Source of the DNA: a virus
DNA: 41,505 bases
Strand: one strand, 5' to 3'
IMG/VR virus record: IMGVR_UViG_3300042390_000615
Span: 1 to 41,505 of that record
Positions 7,953-18,200 of this stretch are shown one piece after another. The position numbers and the translations under genes are program-made. The number at the start of each line of letters is the position of its first letter. The first letter of the stretch is position 1. The notes under the pieces are model-generated. The model searched no databases, was not told the origin of the DNA, and was given only the letters and a program-made list of their open reading frames with translations.

Positions 7953-10900
7953 TCATCTTCTTTTGTTCTTATTTTGTTGTTGTTTTTGTTGCTGTTGCTG
8001 TTGCTGTGTTGGCGGTGCCGGTGGTGGATTTGTTCTTGTTGAATTACTACCCTTGTTTTTAATAGCAGGAACCTTAACTACACCAAGAGCTGTCGCTTTA
8101 AATCCAGTAGAACCTTGTTTAATTTTTTGCTGTCCTGTTAGTTTATTCTTTCTCAATAGTTCTGCTTGTGCTCGTTCAGGTGTTCCTGGTAAAGTATTTT
8201 GTAGTGTAAAAACAGTACCTTTAGACACTTTAGTTTCTTTGTTGTTAAGAGAAAGTGCTGCATAAATTGGATTTTTGTCAAGTTCAGTTAGTTTAACATT
8301 ATTTTTTCTAAACTCTGATGCAGCTGCTTTCTTACCTATCTTCTTGATCAATTCTGGACCAGTGTACCACTTACCTTTATATTTTACTTGTGTAAATGGA
8401 GTTGATACTCCATCTACATTAGTATAAGAAGTTCTAACATTTTTATTCTTTTTAGGATCTTTTGGTGTGCCGTCCTCTGGTATAGATGGTGGTGGTGGAA
8501 CATCATTGACTGGAGGATCAGATTCTATAGGAGGATCAATCGGTGGTTCTGGTTCTGGGTAAGTAGATTGAGGTTCTTGTGATCCAAGACTCTCATCTAA
8601 TGGAACAATTCCATCATCATTTGGTGTAGGTAGAACTGGAGGTGCAGGTGGTACATAAGGTGGTAATGTATTTCCGACAATAGTTGTAGCAACAACAGCA
8701 GTAGGTCCAGTTGAAGATTCTACTTTACTCTCAATTACTGTCTGAGTTTCAGTTCTTACTGTTCTCACAGAAAGAATATTTTCTTGAACTCTATTAATTT
8801 TTCCTTCCGAATAGAATTTTTCTTCAGCACTAGTGATAGTTGAATCTATCAACGAATTGGTTGAACTACTAGTCATTCTAAACAGTTTTGTTCCTGTTTG
8901 GAATGTGGGATTACCAAATACATTTGGATTGGGAATAAAGAACGATCCCATCACGACTCCATTGCGATCAGTTACTAGCCTGACCTGAGTTATTGTTGCC
9001 TCTGCTCCACTTGTTTGACCTCTTAATTTCATTCCAGATTGGACAAATCCACTAAATTCACCTTGAGGTTGTTGTGAAAGACTAAAAGTATCAATATTTA
9101 ATACTGTTGAAGTAGAAGAATACTCAGAAGGTAGTGTTTCTGCTACATTATATGGATTAGCTTTGGATATATCAGTAGGTAAATTATATGGACCATATCT
9201 ATGATTAGCAGTTGCAACTCTAAAGGTTATTTTTGGATCAGATTGAATTACTCCTAGTCCGGATGTTGAAGATGATACTATCGTTCCTTCAACTGTTTCT
9301 CCTACTTGGAATGTTCCAGAAATCATACTGATTTCTAGTAATTTCGGAGTAATATACCTATTAACATCAACACCATTAAAGAATGAATAAACTCTAGTAA
9401 TTGGTTTTAGTCTCTTAGCAACAAATTCAATATTTCTGGATCTCATATAAGAACTTATTTCTGTGCTGAGAACAGTATCTCCGAGAGAAACATTCTTAAA
9501 CTCGTCTTTAGTGATCTTTCTAACGCCAGTTCTGGTACTAGTTCCTGTTTTTGTGGTTGTCTCAAGATCTTCTTTGATAATATAATATCCAACATTAACA
9601 GTTCTTGTATCTACTGCTTTTGTGGATCCAGTCCATACAGTCTCCCAAGATCCCCAGGTTACAGGACCAAATCCAGATTGTTTATCCAGTTCTGCCGCAG
9701 TAATTTGAGACTCGGACTGAATATAGTTTGTTGATATTTCAGTTGTATTCGCTAGGAGTCTTACAGTATCAACCCAAACATCTGATGAAGGAATAAGATT
9801 AATAGTTCCTCCATAATATCCTACTCTAAATGGAGATACGCTTTCAATTCTAGTTGCGTATGGTTGAACTATTTCCTCAACTTCAACATAATTCAAAGTT
9901 ACTAACTCTTTGCTTTTTGCAATATTAGTTCCATTAAGATCTGTTACGTATCTAAGATCTGCTTGTGGATTGGCAGTAACTCCTAAACCGATTAATGAAT
10001 TGGATCCAATAATTAAGTCAACTTCTGTGGTATAATGTGAAGGTCTTAATTCAGAATTCTCAATATCAATACTATTCTTTACTATAGTTACTTTTTTCTG
10101 TGCAGAAGTTGTTGAGAAGTCATCTACAAAAAATCCTGACTTAAATCTATTAAGACCATTTACATCTCTAATGAATAGATTTGAAGTATCAGTTTCTAAT
10201 AGAGAAAGTGAAGTATAATATTCTAAGTTCTTGATTCTATTTTCAAGAGAATGAATATCCTTCATCCTATATCTCTTGTGTTCTGCAAGATTTAGACTTG
10301 CATCATTAACATTACAGAGATATGCTGGTAATGTAATGGTTGCAATATTTAATGCATCGTCAATATCCACTGGAGGTTGTGGATTATCTGCAGGTTCTCC
10401 TTTGTTTAGTTGGAATACGCCATCTTTTGTTAAATAAATTTTATCAATTCTTGGTAAGTAATAAGAATAGTTTAACAGTATAGATTCATCGGATGCTAAA
10501 ACATTAGAAGCAGAATTTCCACTTGATGTGAAACTTCTAGCATTAAATTCAAATGGAGATAATGCCGATGTAGTTACTGCAAAGTTTGAAACTCTTGGTC
10601 TAATATCAAGAATATCTGTGTTTCTAATTCCATTTACACTTGGAATGTCGCAATAATCAAATTGATTATATGAATCTGCAGTGGTAATATTTCCAGTATC
10701 TGAAGTTGAAAAACTTGCAGATTCGTAAGCAATCTTTAGTTTTCTAACTGGTTCCTTTGAATTTGATTTTCTTGTAATTCTAGAGTAGTCATAAATTGTA
10801 TTTCTTTGACCATTATCAAAAGTATAATTTGCAGTGATGTTATTATCACCAGCATCAAACGCAGTAACAGTAGCTGTTATGCCTGATTCTTTAAATGTAA

Positions 10901-13637
10901 TTATTTCACCCACTTGGAATCTATTAGAATTCAATACCACATATGATATTTTTGTTGCATTTAGTTTTTCTGCATAAACACCAACTGCACTACTGGTAGA
11001 TCCTACAAATTCTTCGCCAACTAACAAATCATCAGTTTTTCCTGTTGGACTGATAATTGAAGAAAGTGTTAGATTTGGAAGTTCTGGTTCAGATGTATCA
11101 TTTGATTCATATATTCCATATAGTATTGTTACATCTGGTTCAAGTAAACAAATATCTTCGTCCTGAACTCTTGTTCCATATGGATAAGTTCCATAAGTAA
11201 GTCCATCATTATTCGTAGTGGCACCTACACCGGAATAAGCATACTTAGACTTATCAACTACAATTGTCTTTACTCTATTTTTATTCTTAACTTTTGACTT
11301 AATATTCGTTTTTCTTAGTGTTGCAATTAATCTTCCTGTTCCAGAAGTAGTTTGTAATCCATTAATCGTTAATTCTCTGCCGCCATTAGAAAATACAAGT
11401 TTATCTGAACTTAAACTCTCAGTAACACCAGAATTAGTGATAAGTACATATCTTTCTTCATCAAATGGTAAGAAAGTTTCAGTGGATTCTGCAGAAACTG
11501 TATTCGTAGAATTGGTAGTAATAGTTACATTATATTGATTTCTTACGGTTAATGATGAGTCCGTCAAGTCCACTGAAGCAATATTTCTCTTTGGTAGTGT
11601 TGTATATAATGTATTATCAATTGATGACTGGAAATTAGAATATAAAACTCTAAAATCACTTGGGTTAATGTCAGATGTAGGTAGTCCACCATCACAGACA
11701 CCAGAAACTGTAGTTACACCAGAAATTGTAATAGAACTCTGAGAAACTGTTTCTATTTTAGCAAAGGTATTTACCGATAGACCTGGATTTGAAAATGCAA
11801 CAGTTCCTCCAACAGTTGCAATTCCTGTGAAGATAAAGTCAGAGGAGGTTACAGTGCTAATTCCACCGCCAGTAGCAGTTATTTTTACTTGTCCAACATT
11901 TGCTAGTACAGATTGCTTAATATCTGCAGTAAATGTTGATCCACTTCCCACTATTCCATACAAAGATCTTACTTCATTTGTAGAATATGCAGTGAGAGCA
12001 GTGGAAACTCTTGTATTTTCTATACCATCAAATATAAATCTTTCACCAACTAAAAATGATCCTTTCGTATTATATGCTGTTATAATACCTGAATTAGAAG
12101 CATTATATCTTAGGAAACCAGTTGCCCCACTAGATTTTCCTTTAATATAAGTTGGTGTAGTAAGTGTGATTGGTTCATTTAAAGAAATTTCAGTATAAGT
12201 TTGAATATCATATAAAGCAATATCCCACTCATTAGCATTTGGAGTGGAAGTGTTATAAGATCCAGACTCCAGTGCAAAATCATATACTCTTGCTAGTCCT
12301 ATTTCTTTTCCTGCAGCACTAGTCTGGTTTGACCCTACTCTACGATCTCTTAAACTTAATGCATATGAAGTTGAAATTCCAAGTGATGGTGATCCATATA
12401 CTCTGTTGAGAGTATAAGTTGGTCCTGTAACATAATTTACGCTTTGATCTTCTAGTAATTTTGTAGTTCTTGGTTTTTCAAAATCAAGATATGTTGTTCC
12501 TACTACATCTATTTCATATCCGCTTACAAATGCCTTTAATGGAGATATAACATAAGTTCCTAACTCATCAGATGCTTTATTATTATTGTATGTTAATTGT
12601 CCATCTCTAAACACACCATTATTTCCTTTTAGATCATCTAGAGTTTCATTAACAACAAGAGTTGGTGGTTTTACATAATAATTTCCAGATTCGTCATATG
12701 TTCTTCTTGCTAGCTCCTTCTCAAAAATATTATAATCGGGATTGGTAATCTGTTGTTGTAAAATTCCATTTCTAACTTCTAAAAGTTGTACAAAATTAGA
12801 AGTTAATTCTGAAGATGTATTATCTAATGGTATTTTTGTAAGTATTGCCTGAATCTGCAATCTGTCAGCACCTGGTGCCGCATAATTTGAAAATCCCTGA
12901 GCATTGTCATTAATATCAATATCAAAATCGGAATTTACGATAGTTTCTGTAACTTCTAAACCAACTTTATAACTTGGTTTATTTCCATATTGATCTAGAA
13001 GAATTGATTGTTCTTCAACATCTACAAAATGTCCTCTTAAATAATAAACACCATTAGATATGTGAGCAGAAGAGGCAATTGAATTTGGATTTCCACCTAT
13101 AGTCAGTGCAAATCCATCTCCGGGTTGAATAATTACTGAATTATCTTCATTTATGGTACTTGTTTCAAATATTCCGTCTTCTACGATTAAAATTTCATCC
13201 GCAGCAAAACCTTGTAAACTATTAGTAGCAGTATCTGATCCTAAAAAATTTACATATAGTGTATTATTTCCTCTTTCCGAATTAGTTAAATCTAAAATTC
13301 CAACTACCTGAGCTCTAACACCACTACTAGATCCTCTAATTCTTGCTCCAATCAAGTATGGCAAATAATCTAAAACTGCCGATCCAAGATAATTTTCTTG
13401 GAGTTCTACTGCATAATAATTATCAACATAGTTAATATTTCCAGGAATTACAACCGATCCTTCCTTAAAAAAGTGATCTCCAAGTTGTTCTATTTGACTT
13501 TGGAGAGTTGATTGTAATGTTGTTAGTTCTCTAGCCTGTACTGGATAACCTGGCTTAAAAAGAACTCTATAGTATTGATTTTCTCGATCAAAGTCATCAA
13601 AATATGGAAATACGTTTAGGTTAGTTTGCTGTGGCAT
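7953..13637 (-). CDS. DUF4815-family baseplate/fibre structural protein with Pro-rich and poly-Gln C-terminus
   Basis: A 1894-residue protein. The N-terminus (PYFDDFDRENQYYRVLFKPG, then YPVQARELTTLQS and EQLGDHFFKEGSVVIPGN) is the hallmark of DUF4815, large structural proteins of phage baseplates. A later segment (about 1500-1640: GSFFIPNPNVFGNPTFQTGT and KFYSEGKINRVQENILSVRT) is also typical of this family. After about residue 1660 the chain changes to a proline-rich linker (PPYVPPAPPVLPTP), a basic domain of about 120 residues (TQVKYKGKWYTGPELIKKIG) and a poly-Gln/Lys end. It lies 6 bases after gp8, the slot of gp9/gp10 in T4-like genomes. Attachment to the baseplate wedge next to gp8 is inference. 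Confidence 0.85.
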   Translation of the reverse strand: MPQQTNLNVFPYFDDFDRENQYYRVLFKPGYPVQARELTTLQSTLQSQIEQLGDHFFKEGSVVIPGNINYVDNYYAVELQENYLGSAVLDYLPYLIGARIRGSSSGVRAQVVGILDLTNSERGNNTLYVNFLGSDTATNSLQGFAADEILIVEDGIFETSTINEDNSVIIQPGDGFALTIGGNPNSIASSAHISNGVYYLRGHFVDVEEQSILLDQYGNKPSYKVGLEVTETIVNSDFDIDINDNAQGFSNYAAPGADRLQIQAILTKIPLDNTSSELTSNFVQLLEVRNGILQQQITNPDYNIFEKELARRTYDESGNYYVKPPTLVVNETLDDLKGNNGVFRDGQLTYNNNKASDELGTYVISPLKAFVSGYEIDVVGTTYLDFEKPRTTKLLEDQSVNYVTGPTYTLNRVYGSPSLGISTSYALSLRDRRVGSNQTSAAGKEIGLARVYDFALESGSYNTSTPNANEWDIALYDIQTYTEISLNEPITLTTPTYIKGKSSGATGFLRYNASNSGIITAYNTKGSFLVGERFIFDGIENTRVSTALTAYSTNEVRSLYGIVGSGSTFTADIKQSVLANVGQVKITATGGGISTVTSSDFIFTGIATVGGTVAFSNPGLSVNTFAKIETVSQSSITISGVTTVSGVCDGGLPTSDINPSDFRVLYSNFQSSIDNTLYTTLPKRNIASVDLTDSSLTVRNQYNVTITTNSTNTVSAESTETFLPFDEERYVLITNSGVTESLSSDKLVFSNGGRELTINGLQTTSGTGRLIATLRKTNIKSKVKNKNRVKTIVVDKSKYAYSGVGATTNNDGLTYGTYPYGTRVQDEDICLLEPDVTILYGIYESNDTSEPELPNLTLSSIISPTGKTDDLLVGEEFVGSTSSAVGVYAEKLNATKISYVVLNSNRFQVGEIITFKESGITATVTAFDAGDNNITANYTFDNGQRNTIYDYSRITRKSNSKEPVRKLKIAYESASFSTSDTGNITTADSYNQFDYCDIPSVNGIRNTDILDIRPRVSNFAVTTSALSPFEFNARSFTSSGNSASNVLASDESILLNYSYYLPRIDKIYLTKDGVFQLNKGEPADNPQPPVDIDDALNIATITLPAYLCNVNDASLNLAEHKRYRMKDIHSLENRIKNLEYYTSLSLLETDTSNLFIRDVNGLNRFKSGFFVDDFSTTSAQKKVTIVKNSIDIENSELRPSHYTTEVDLIIGSNSLIGLGVTANPQADLRYVTDLNGTNIAKSKELVTLNYVEVEEIVQPYATRIESVSPFRVGYYGGTINLIPSSDVWVDTVRLLANTTEISTNYIQSESQITAAELDKQSGFGPVTWGSWETVWTGSTKAVDTRTVNVGYYIIKEDLETTTKTGTSTRTGVRKITKDEFKNVSLGDTVLSTEISSYMRSRNIEFVAKRLKPITRVYSFFNGVDVNRYITPKLLEISMISGTFQVGETVEGTIVSSSTSGLGVIQSDPKITFRVATANHRYGPYNLPTDISKANPYNVAETLPSEYSSTSTVLNIDTFSLSQQPQGEFSGFVQSGMKLRGQTSGAEATITQVRLVTDRNGVVMGSFFIPNPNVFGNPTFQTGTKLFRMTSSSTNSLIDSTITSAEEKFYSEGKINRVQENILSVRTVRTETQTVIESKVESSTGPTAVVATTIVGNTLPPYVPPAPPVLPTPNDDGIVPLDESLGSQEPQSTYPEPEPPIDPPIESDPPVNDVPPPPSIPEDGTPKDPKKNKNVRTSYTNVDGVSTPFTQVKYKGKWYTGPELIKKIGKKAAASEFRKNNVKLTELDKNPIYAALSLNNKETKVSKGTVFTLQNTLPGTPERAQAELLRKNKLTGQQKIKQGSTGFKATALGVVKVPAIKNKGSNSTRTNPPPAPPTQQQQQQQKQQQNKNKRR
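7974..8012 (-). repeat. CAACAG/CAA microsatellite coding for poly-Gln
   Basis: The end of the DUF4815 gene is a CAA/CAG simple repeat (read on the minus strand) coding for runs of Gln with one Lys between (Q7-K-Q3), followed by a short basic tail. Such repeats are prone to slippage in length. Confidence 0.85.
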
Positions 13638-13643
13638 AATTCT

Positions 13644-15200
13644 TTAGAATTGCAAAATGACTTTGATATCTTCTTTTTGATTAGACGACCTAGTTATGGA
13701 AGGTCTATTATCAACATAAATTATATTACCGGAATACTTCTCAACCTCTGGATTTGAGGTTCCATTAAAAAATGTTTGCCCAAGGTAATACTTTCTATTA
13801 TTTATTGTGGTAGAGACACCTGTAAATGATGTATCAATACCAAGACCACTAACTCCAGATGCTGTAATTGTCAATGATCCACCTGTTTCTGGAAATGCTG
13901 TAAATCTATGCAATTTAAATCCATACAACGTATCTGGATTTTTAGATCCATCACTATTAAATCCAACCAAAGTTCTATCTTGCCAATACTTTAATACTCC
14001 AGTATTCTTATCATAAGAAACTACTCTACCAACTGCAGTAGATCCTACACCAATAGTTTGAGATATTAAACTGTCAGCAATAAAATTTGCGGTGCTATAT
14101 CCAGTTCCTACTAATTTTAAGGCAGATAGTGAACTAGCTTTACTCTCATTTAAAACCGAGTCTGAATTATAAGACAAAGGATTTTGTACTATTCCAACTC
14201 TTGCTATTTGATTTCCTGTTATAAAGTCTGGATTTTCATTATCATTTTCAATCCTTGAATAAACTAAAACTCTGTACGCACCCAACTCTCTATAAATGTC
14301 ATATCCATGTCCGTTTTGTGGTGGAATAATAACATCAAAAACTGGACTAGATGATCCAGTTGGAACAGTTCCAGAAACTAAATCAATTGTTCCATAAGTA
14401 TATCCAGAACCACCATTTGTGACTATTACAGATCCTACTTTTGAGTCGGCATTGACTGTAATAGTACACTCAGCTCCAGCGCCATCGCCGTAAATAGGAA
14501 CTCTGGTATAAGTTCTACTTGCAGTTCCTAAACCTACGCCTCTATTAGTTACTGTTACAATTTTAATTTGACCACTTGTTAGCGCATTATTTCTAACTGC
14601 AGAATAATCTGAATTTGTTTCCCAATCAGAAGGAACAGGAATAAAATTAGTAGAATCAAATTTTACCAGTTCACTTGGTTTAATGGTAAACAAATATTTC
14701 CATATATAACCGTCTTCGCTGTCTCCCGCTGATCTTGGTTCTAAATCAGTAAAAGTTGGCTCATCTAGAGATGGTTTTCCGCTAGGATTTTCTGGATCAA
14801 CACCATTATAAAGACAAATATAAACTCTATAATCACTATTAACTACATAGTAGTTTGCTGAATATAAATTTGTGGAATTTGATGGTACTGATACTTTAGT
14901 TCTATTAATATCATGCCTATACATATCATAAATTGTTCCTGTTGTCCAAGTGACTTTTCTAACCACTTGACGAACATCACTACTCAAAATTTTCTTCAAT
15001 GCAATCATTGTATCCCAGTAATCATTCTGTTCATCAAAAGAATCTTTTGGTGCTGGAGGAACAGAATCCCAATTTGCATCGTAATTTGATGCATTTGGAA
15101 GACCTACAAAGGTATAATAGCTACTTGTGGTTGAAGTAGCTGCTGCGACAAAATTCTTTGCGTTTAATACTCTAAGTTGATCAGTTATAATTGCAGACAT
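13644..15200 (-). CDS. gp8: gp8, baseplate wedge protein
   Basis: A 518-residue homologue of T4 gp8. The middle GDSEDGYIWKYLFTIKPSE parallels T4 GDGYVWEYLFEIPPD. The end SGNIIYVDNRPSITRSSNQK and EDIKVILQF parallel SGEMIYMENRPPIIMAMDQTEEINILFTF. The N-terminus with a YDANWDSVPPAPKDSFDEQN segment matches the entry of the family. T4 gp8 is 334 residues; the excess includes a region around 210-300 with a glycine-rich repeat (TNGGSGYTYG, 261-270). gp8 packs on the gp7-gp10 wedge of the baseplate. An exact late promoter lies just upstream. Confidence 0.93.
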   Translation of the reverse strand: MSAIITDQLRVLNAKNFVAAATSTTSSYYTFVGLPNASNYDANWDSVPPAPKDSFDEQNDYWDTMIALKKILSSDVRQVVRKVTWTTGTIYDMYRHDINRTKVSVPSNSTNLYSANYYVVNSDYRVYICLYNGVDPENPSGKPSLDEPTFTDLEPRSAGDSEDGYIWKYLFTIKPSELVKFDSTNFIPVPSDWETNSDYSAVRNNALTSGQIKIVTVTNRGVGLGTASRTYTRVPIYGDGAGAECTITVNADSKVGSVIVTNGGSGYTYGTIDLVSGTVPTGSSSPVFDVIIPPQNGHGYDIYRELGAYRVLVYSRIENDNENPDFITGNQIARVGIVQNPLSYNSDSVLNESKASSLSALKLVGTGYSTANFIADSLISQTIGVGSTAVGRVVSYDKNTGVLKYWQDRTLVGFNSDGSKNPDTLYGFKLHRFTAFPETGGSLTITASGVSGLGIDTSFTGVSTTINNRKYYLGQTFFNGTSNPEVEKYSGNIIYVDNRPSITRSSNQKEDIKVILQF

Positions 15201-15216
15201 TTTACCGTTTTTTATC

Positions 15217-15224
15217 TATTTATA
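15217..15224 (-). promoter_or_regulatory. T4-type late promoter, exact consensus
   Basis: Minus strand TATAAATA inside CTATAAATAG, 16 bases before the gp8 start and directly after the stop of the gp7-like gene. Confidence 0.7.
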
Positions 15225-15225
15225 G

Positions 15226-18200
15226 TTATTGTTGTAATGTAGTTGAATATCCAACGTATCTCAATGGATTTAATCTTTGAACAATTGGTGATGTAGAAAG
15301 ACCAGATATGCCATTTCGAGTATATGCTGTAAAGATTGTAGGATTCTTTCTTGTAGGAACACTTATTCTGCCCCAACTAAATTCACCATAGAAATTACTA
15401 AATCCAGTTCCAGTCAATCCATTATAATTCAAGACACTAACCACAACTCTTGAAACGTTAGTTACGCCGACTCCAGGAACGCTTGTAGATGCTATAGAAA
15501 CTGATGCAACCTTATAAACATTATCTAAACAAGTTGTACCAACGCCAACAATTGATGAGTTGGAATCTAGAGAAGTAATACCAAATCCAATATTAGAATT
15601 GAAAACTGTAAAGTAATAATCTGTCTTAATACCACTAATACCAGTCGTTGCAATTCCAACATTAATGTTAGTATTTCTTAAGTAAGAATCTGTTGGAACA
15701 AATAAATCAAATACAATTCCAGTGGATGCAACACCAACAGTGGTAGTTTTTATGCCAACTATAATTCCAAAATCACCTTCATAAGTAACATCTTCAATTT
15801 TCTCATAATTAAGTGCTGGATACTCAATTAAAACTTGAGGTGGTTTGGATGAAGTATATCCGAATCCAGGATTTGTAATTGTAAATGAAGTAACAATACC
15901 AGAAGTGATAGAAGAAATCGCTAAAGCAGTACTTCCTATTCCTACAGAAGTTCCAAATCCAATTGGATTTGAGATAGTAACTGAAGGTGTAGTTGTAAAT
16001 CCAGATCCACTATTAGATAAAGAAATAGAGGAAACTGTTCCTGCGGCAGATACTATTGCAGTTGCTGAAGCACCTACAATAGTGTCCTGAGAAGTTACTA
16101 AAATCTTCGTCTTGAATGGTATTGTTGCGTTTTCTCTAGAATCATCAAAGAATATCTTTACGCTTTGTACAAATATCTCAGTTGAACCAATACCAACGTT
16201 ACTAATAATATTTGATAGTGGTTGGATGAGTGGCTCATATAACTCTCTATCCTTTCCAATTTCCTTTCCATTAATAATCTTATCCTCAGTTTGTCTACAC
16301 CAAATAAGTGGTCTAGATAGATCTTCATCAAGAGTTAATCCTGGTCCCGGATATGAATTTGTTTGAATGGTATCAGAAGCAACTATTTCGGTAACAAGTC
16401 TGTCATCTTCTTTAAGTAGAACGTTATCACTATTCAGTCTTACATCATCTCCAATTTTTATAGTTTCTAAAATATCAGCAAAAAGAACATCTACAGACTC
16501 GGTTCCTTTATAGAATATAATCTTACAACTATCTCCTTCTTTTGGAGCTTCTGTAAATGTTATAATACTACCACCTTTGAAGATATATCCAGATCCTGGA
16601 ACTTGTAGTACATCATTGATAAAGACCAATAAAGTCGCTTGAACATCAATATTTGATCCAACTCTTGCTCTAATTGAAGTTTGTGTTCCATTTATCTTTA
16701 TTGGGAATGTTCTTCTTGTTCCATTAAATAAGTTTTCTATTTTATCAATTACTTGAAGGTCTCCTACTGACCAGGCAGAAAACGCATCGGAAAATACTTG
16801 ATCAATTGATAATTCAAAATTTCTAAATGGTTTAGAAGGATCAGTTGGTATTCCAGTCAATCCTCCAGTAGGTACAGTTAATACCTCCGAGACCTTATAA
16901 GCATATCCAAGATTTTTAATTTCAAAATCAGTAATACTAGATGCCTGACCAACAACAATGTTTACAGTTGCTGCAGTTCCTATACCCGAGTATCCAGGAG
17001 CATATATTAGAGGAATATTTGAATAACTTAATGGAGAATCAAATACTACTACAGGAGGATTGGATGAAGTATATCCTGAACCTGGATTAGTGATAGTAAC
17101 ATTATTGGAAACATGTCCAGAAGAAATGGTTGCAAATCCAATAAATTCATAATTAACATTTCCAATGCTTGCAGTTTTTACTCCAACATCCACAAACCCA
17201 ATAGTTGGTGAATTCAGACTTATCAATACTGTGGAATCTGCAGTGATTCCCTGTGATGATGTATTTCCACTACCTATCAATACATGTGATATTCCTACAC
17301 CAACTATGGGAACGTCTATGAATGTAGATCCTATATTAATAGTATTAGATGAAGATAAACTCAATTTTTGAATAACACCATTTGAATTATTGATAGGAAT
17401 AATGGTAGATCCAGCACTAATTGAAGTGGAGGTTTGAGTAATTATTTCATACTTTGATTGACCCCTATATCCAGATCCAATATTTCCAACACTAATTGAA
17501 GAAATTGTTCCTCCAACTGAAACTATTGATGTTCCTCCTGCAGATACTAGCGGTTGATATCCAAATCCTTGAGAAGAAGCAACGGAAACAATCACTCCAC
17601 CTCTAGGTATACTTGCAGTATTAACATCATATGATGTAGATGAAATACTTCCGGTGAATGCTAATGTTGTTATTCCGGCGCCATCGGACATCTTATAATC
17701 ACCTTGAATGCTAATAGTTCCAAGTCTTTGTGGTTCTTGGAATATATTATTAATAAGAAGAATTATAGATCCTGTAGAAATTCCACTTACATCAGATTTA
17801 TTTGAAGTTAATTTAAATTGTGTTTGAATTCCAGTAAATTGTTCAGATAATCCATCAAAAATATAATTTTTGTCATATGAATCAAGAGTTCCATTTTCAA
17901 GACCAGATCTTAAAAAAACTCTTCCACTAAATGTGGATCTTGTCGTAATTCCAGTATAGTCTCTAGAATCTGGTTTATTTGTGATTGTTCCTATTGGAGA
18001 GTTTCCATAAGGTGCTTCTACGAAATGTATAGTGTTATCAATGATATTATAGTTTCCAGTAATTTTTGTTATTAGAGATCCATTTAAATGGTTTGCTGGA
18101 TCAGTTCCCATCCAACCTCTATCAACTAGAAGAACATTAGTACTTCCAAATCCAACTGTATTGACCTTTATAATTTCATTATCAACCTTAAGCAAATCTC

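Noticed and set aside
13797-13805. Further TATTTATT/TATTTATA hits inside coding DNA
   Set aside because: In AT-rich DNA such octamers occur by chance; only those about 15-50 bases before a start, or exact consensus hits in non-coding DNA, were listed.
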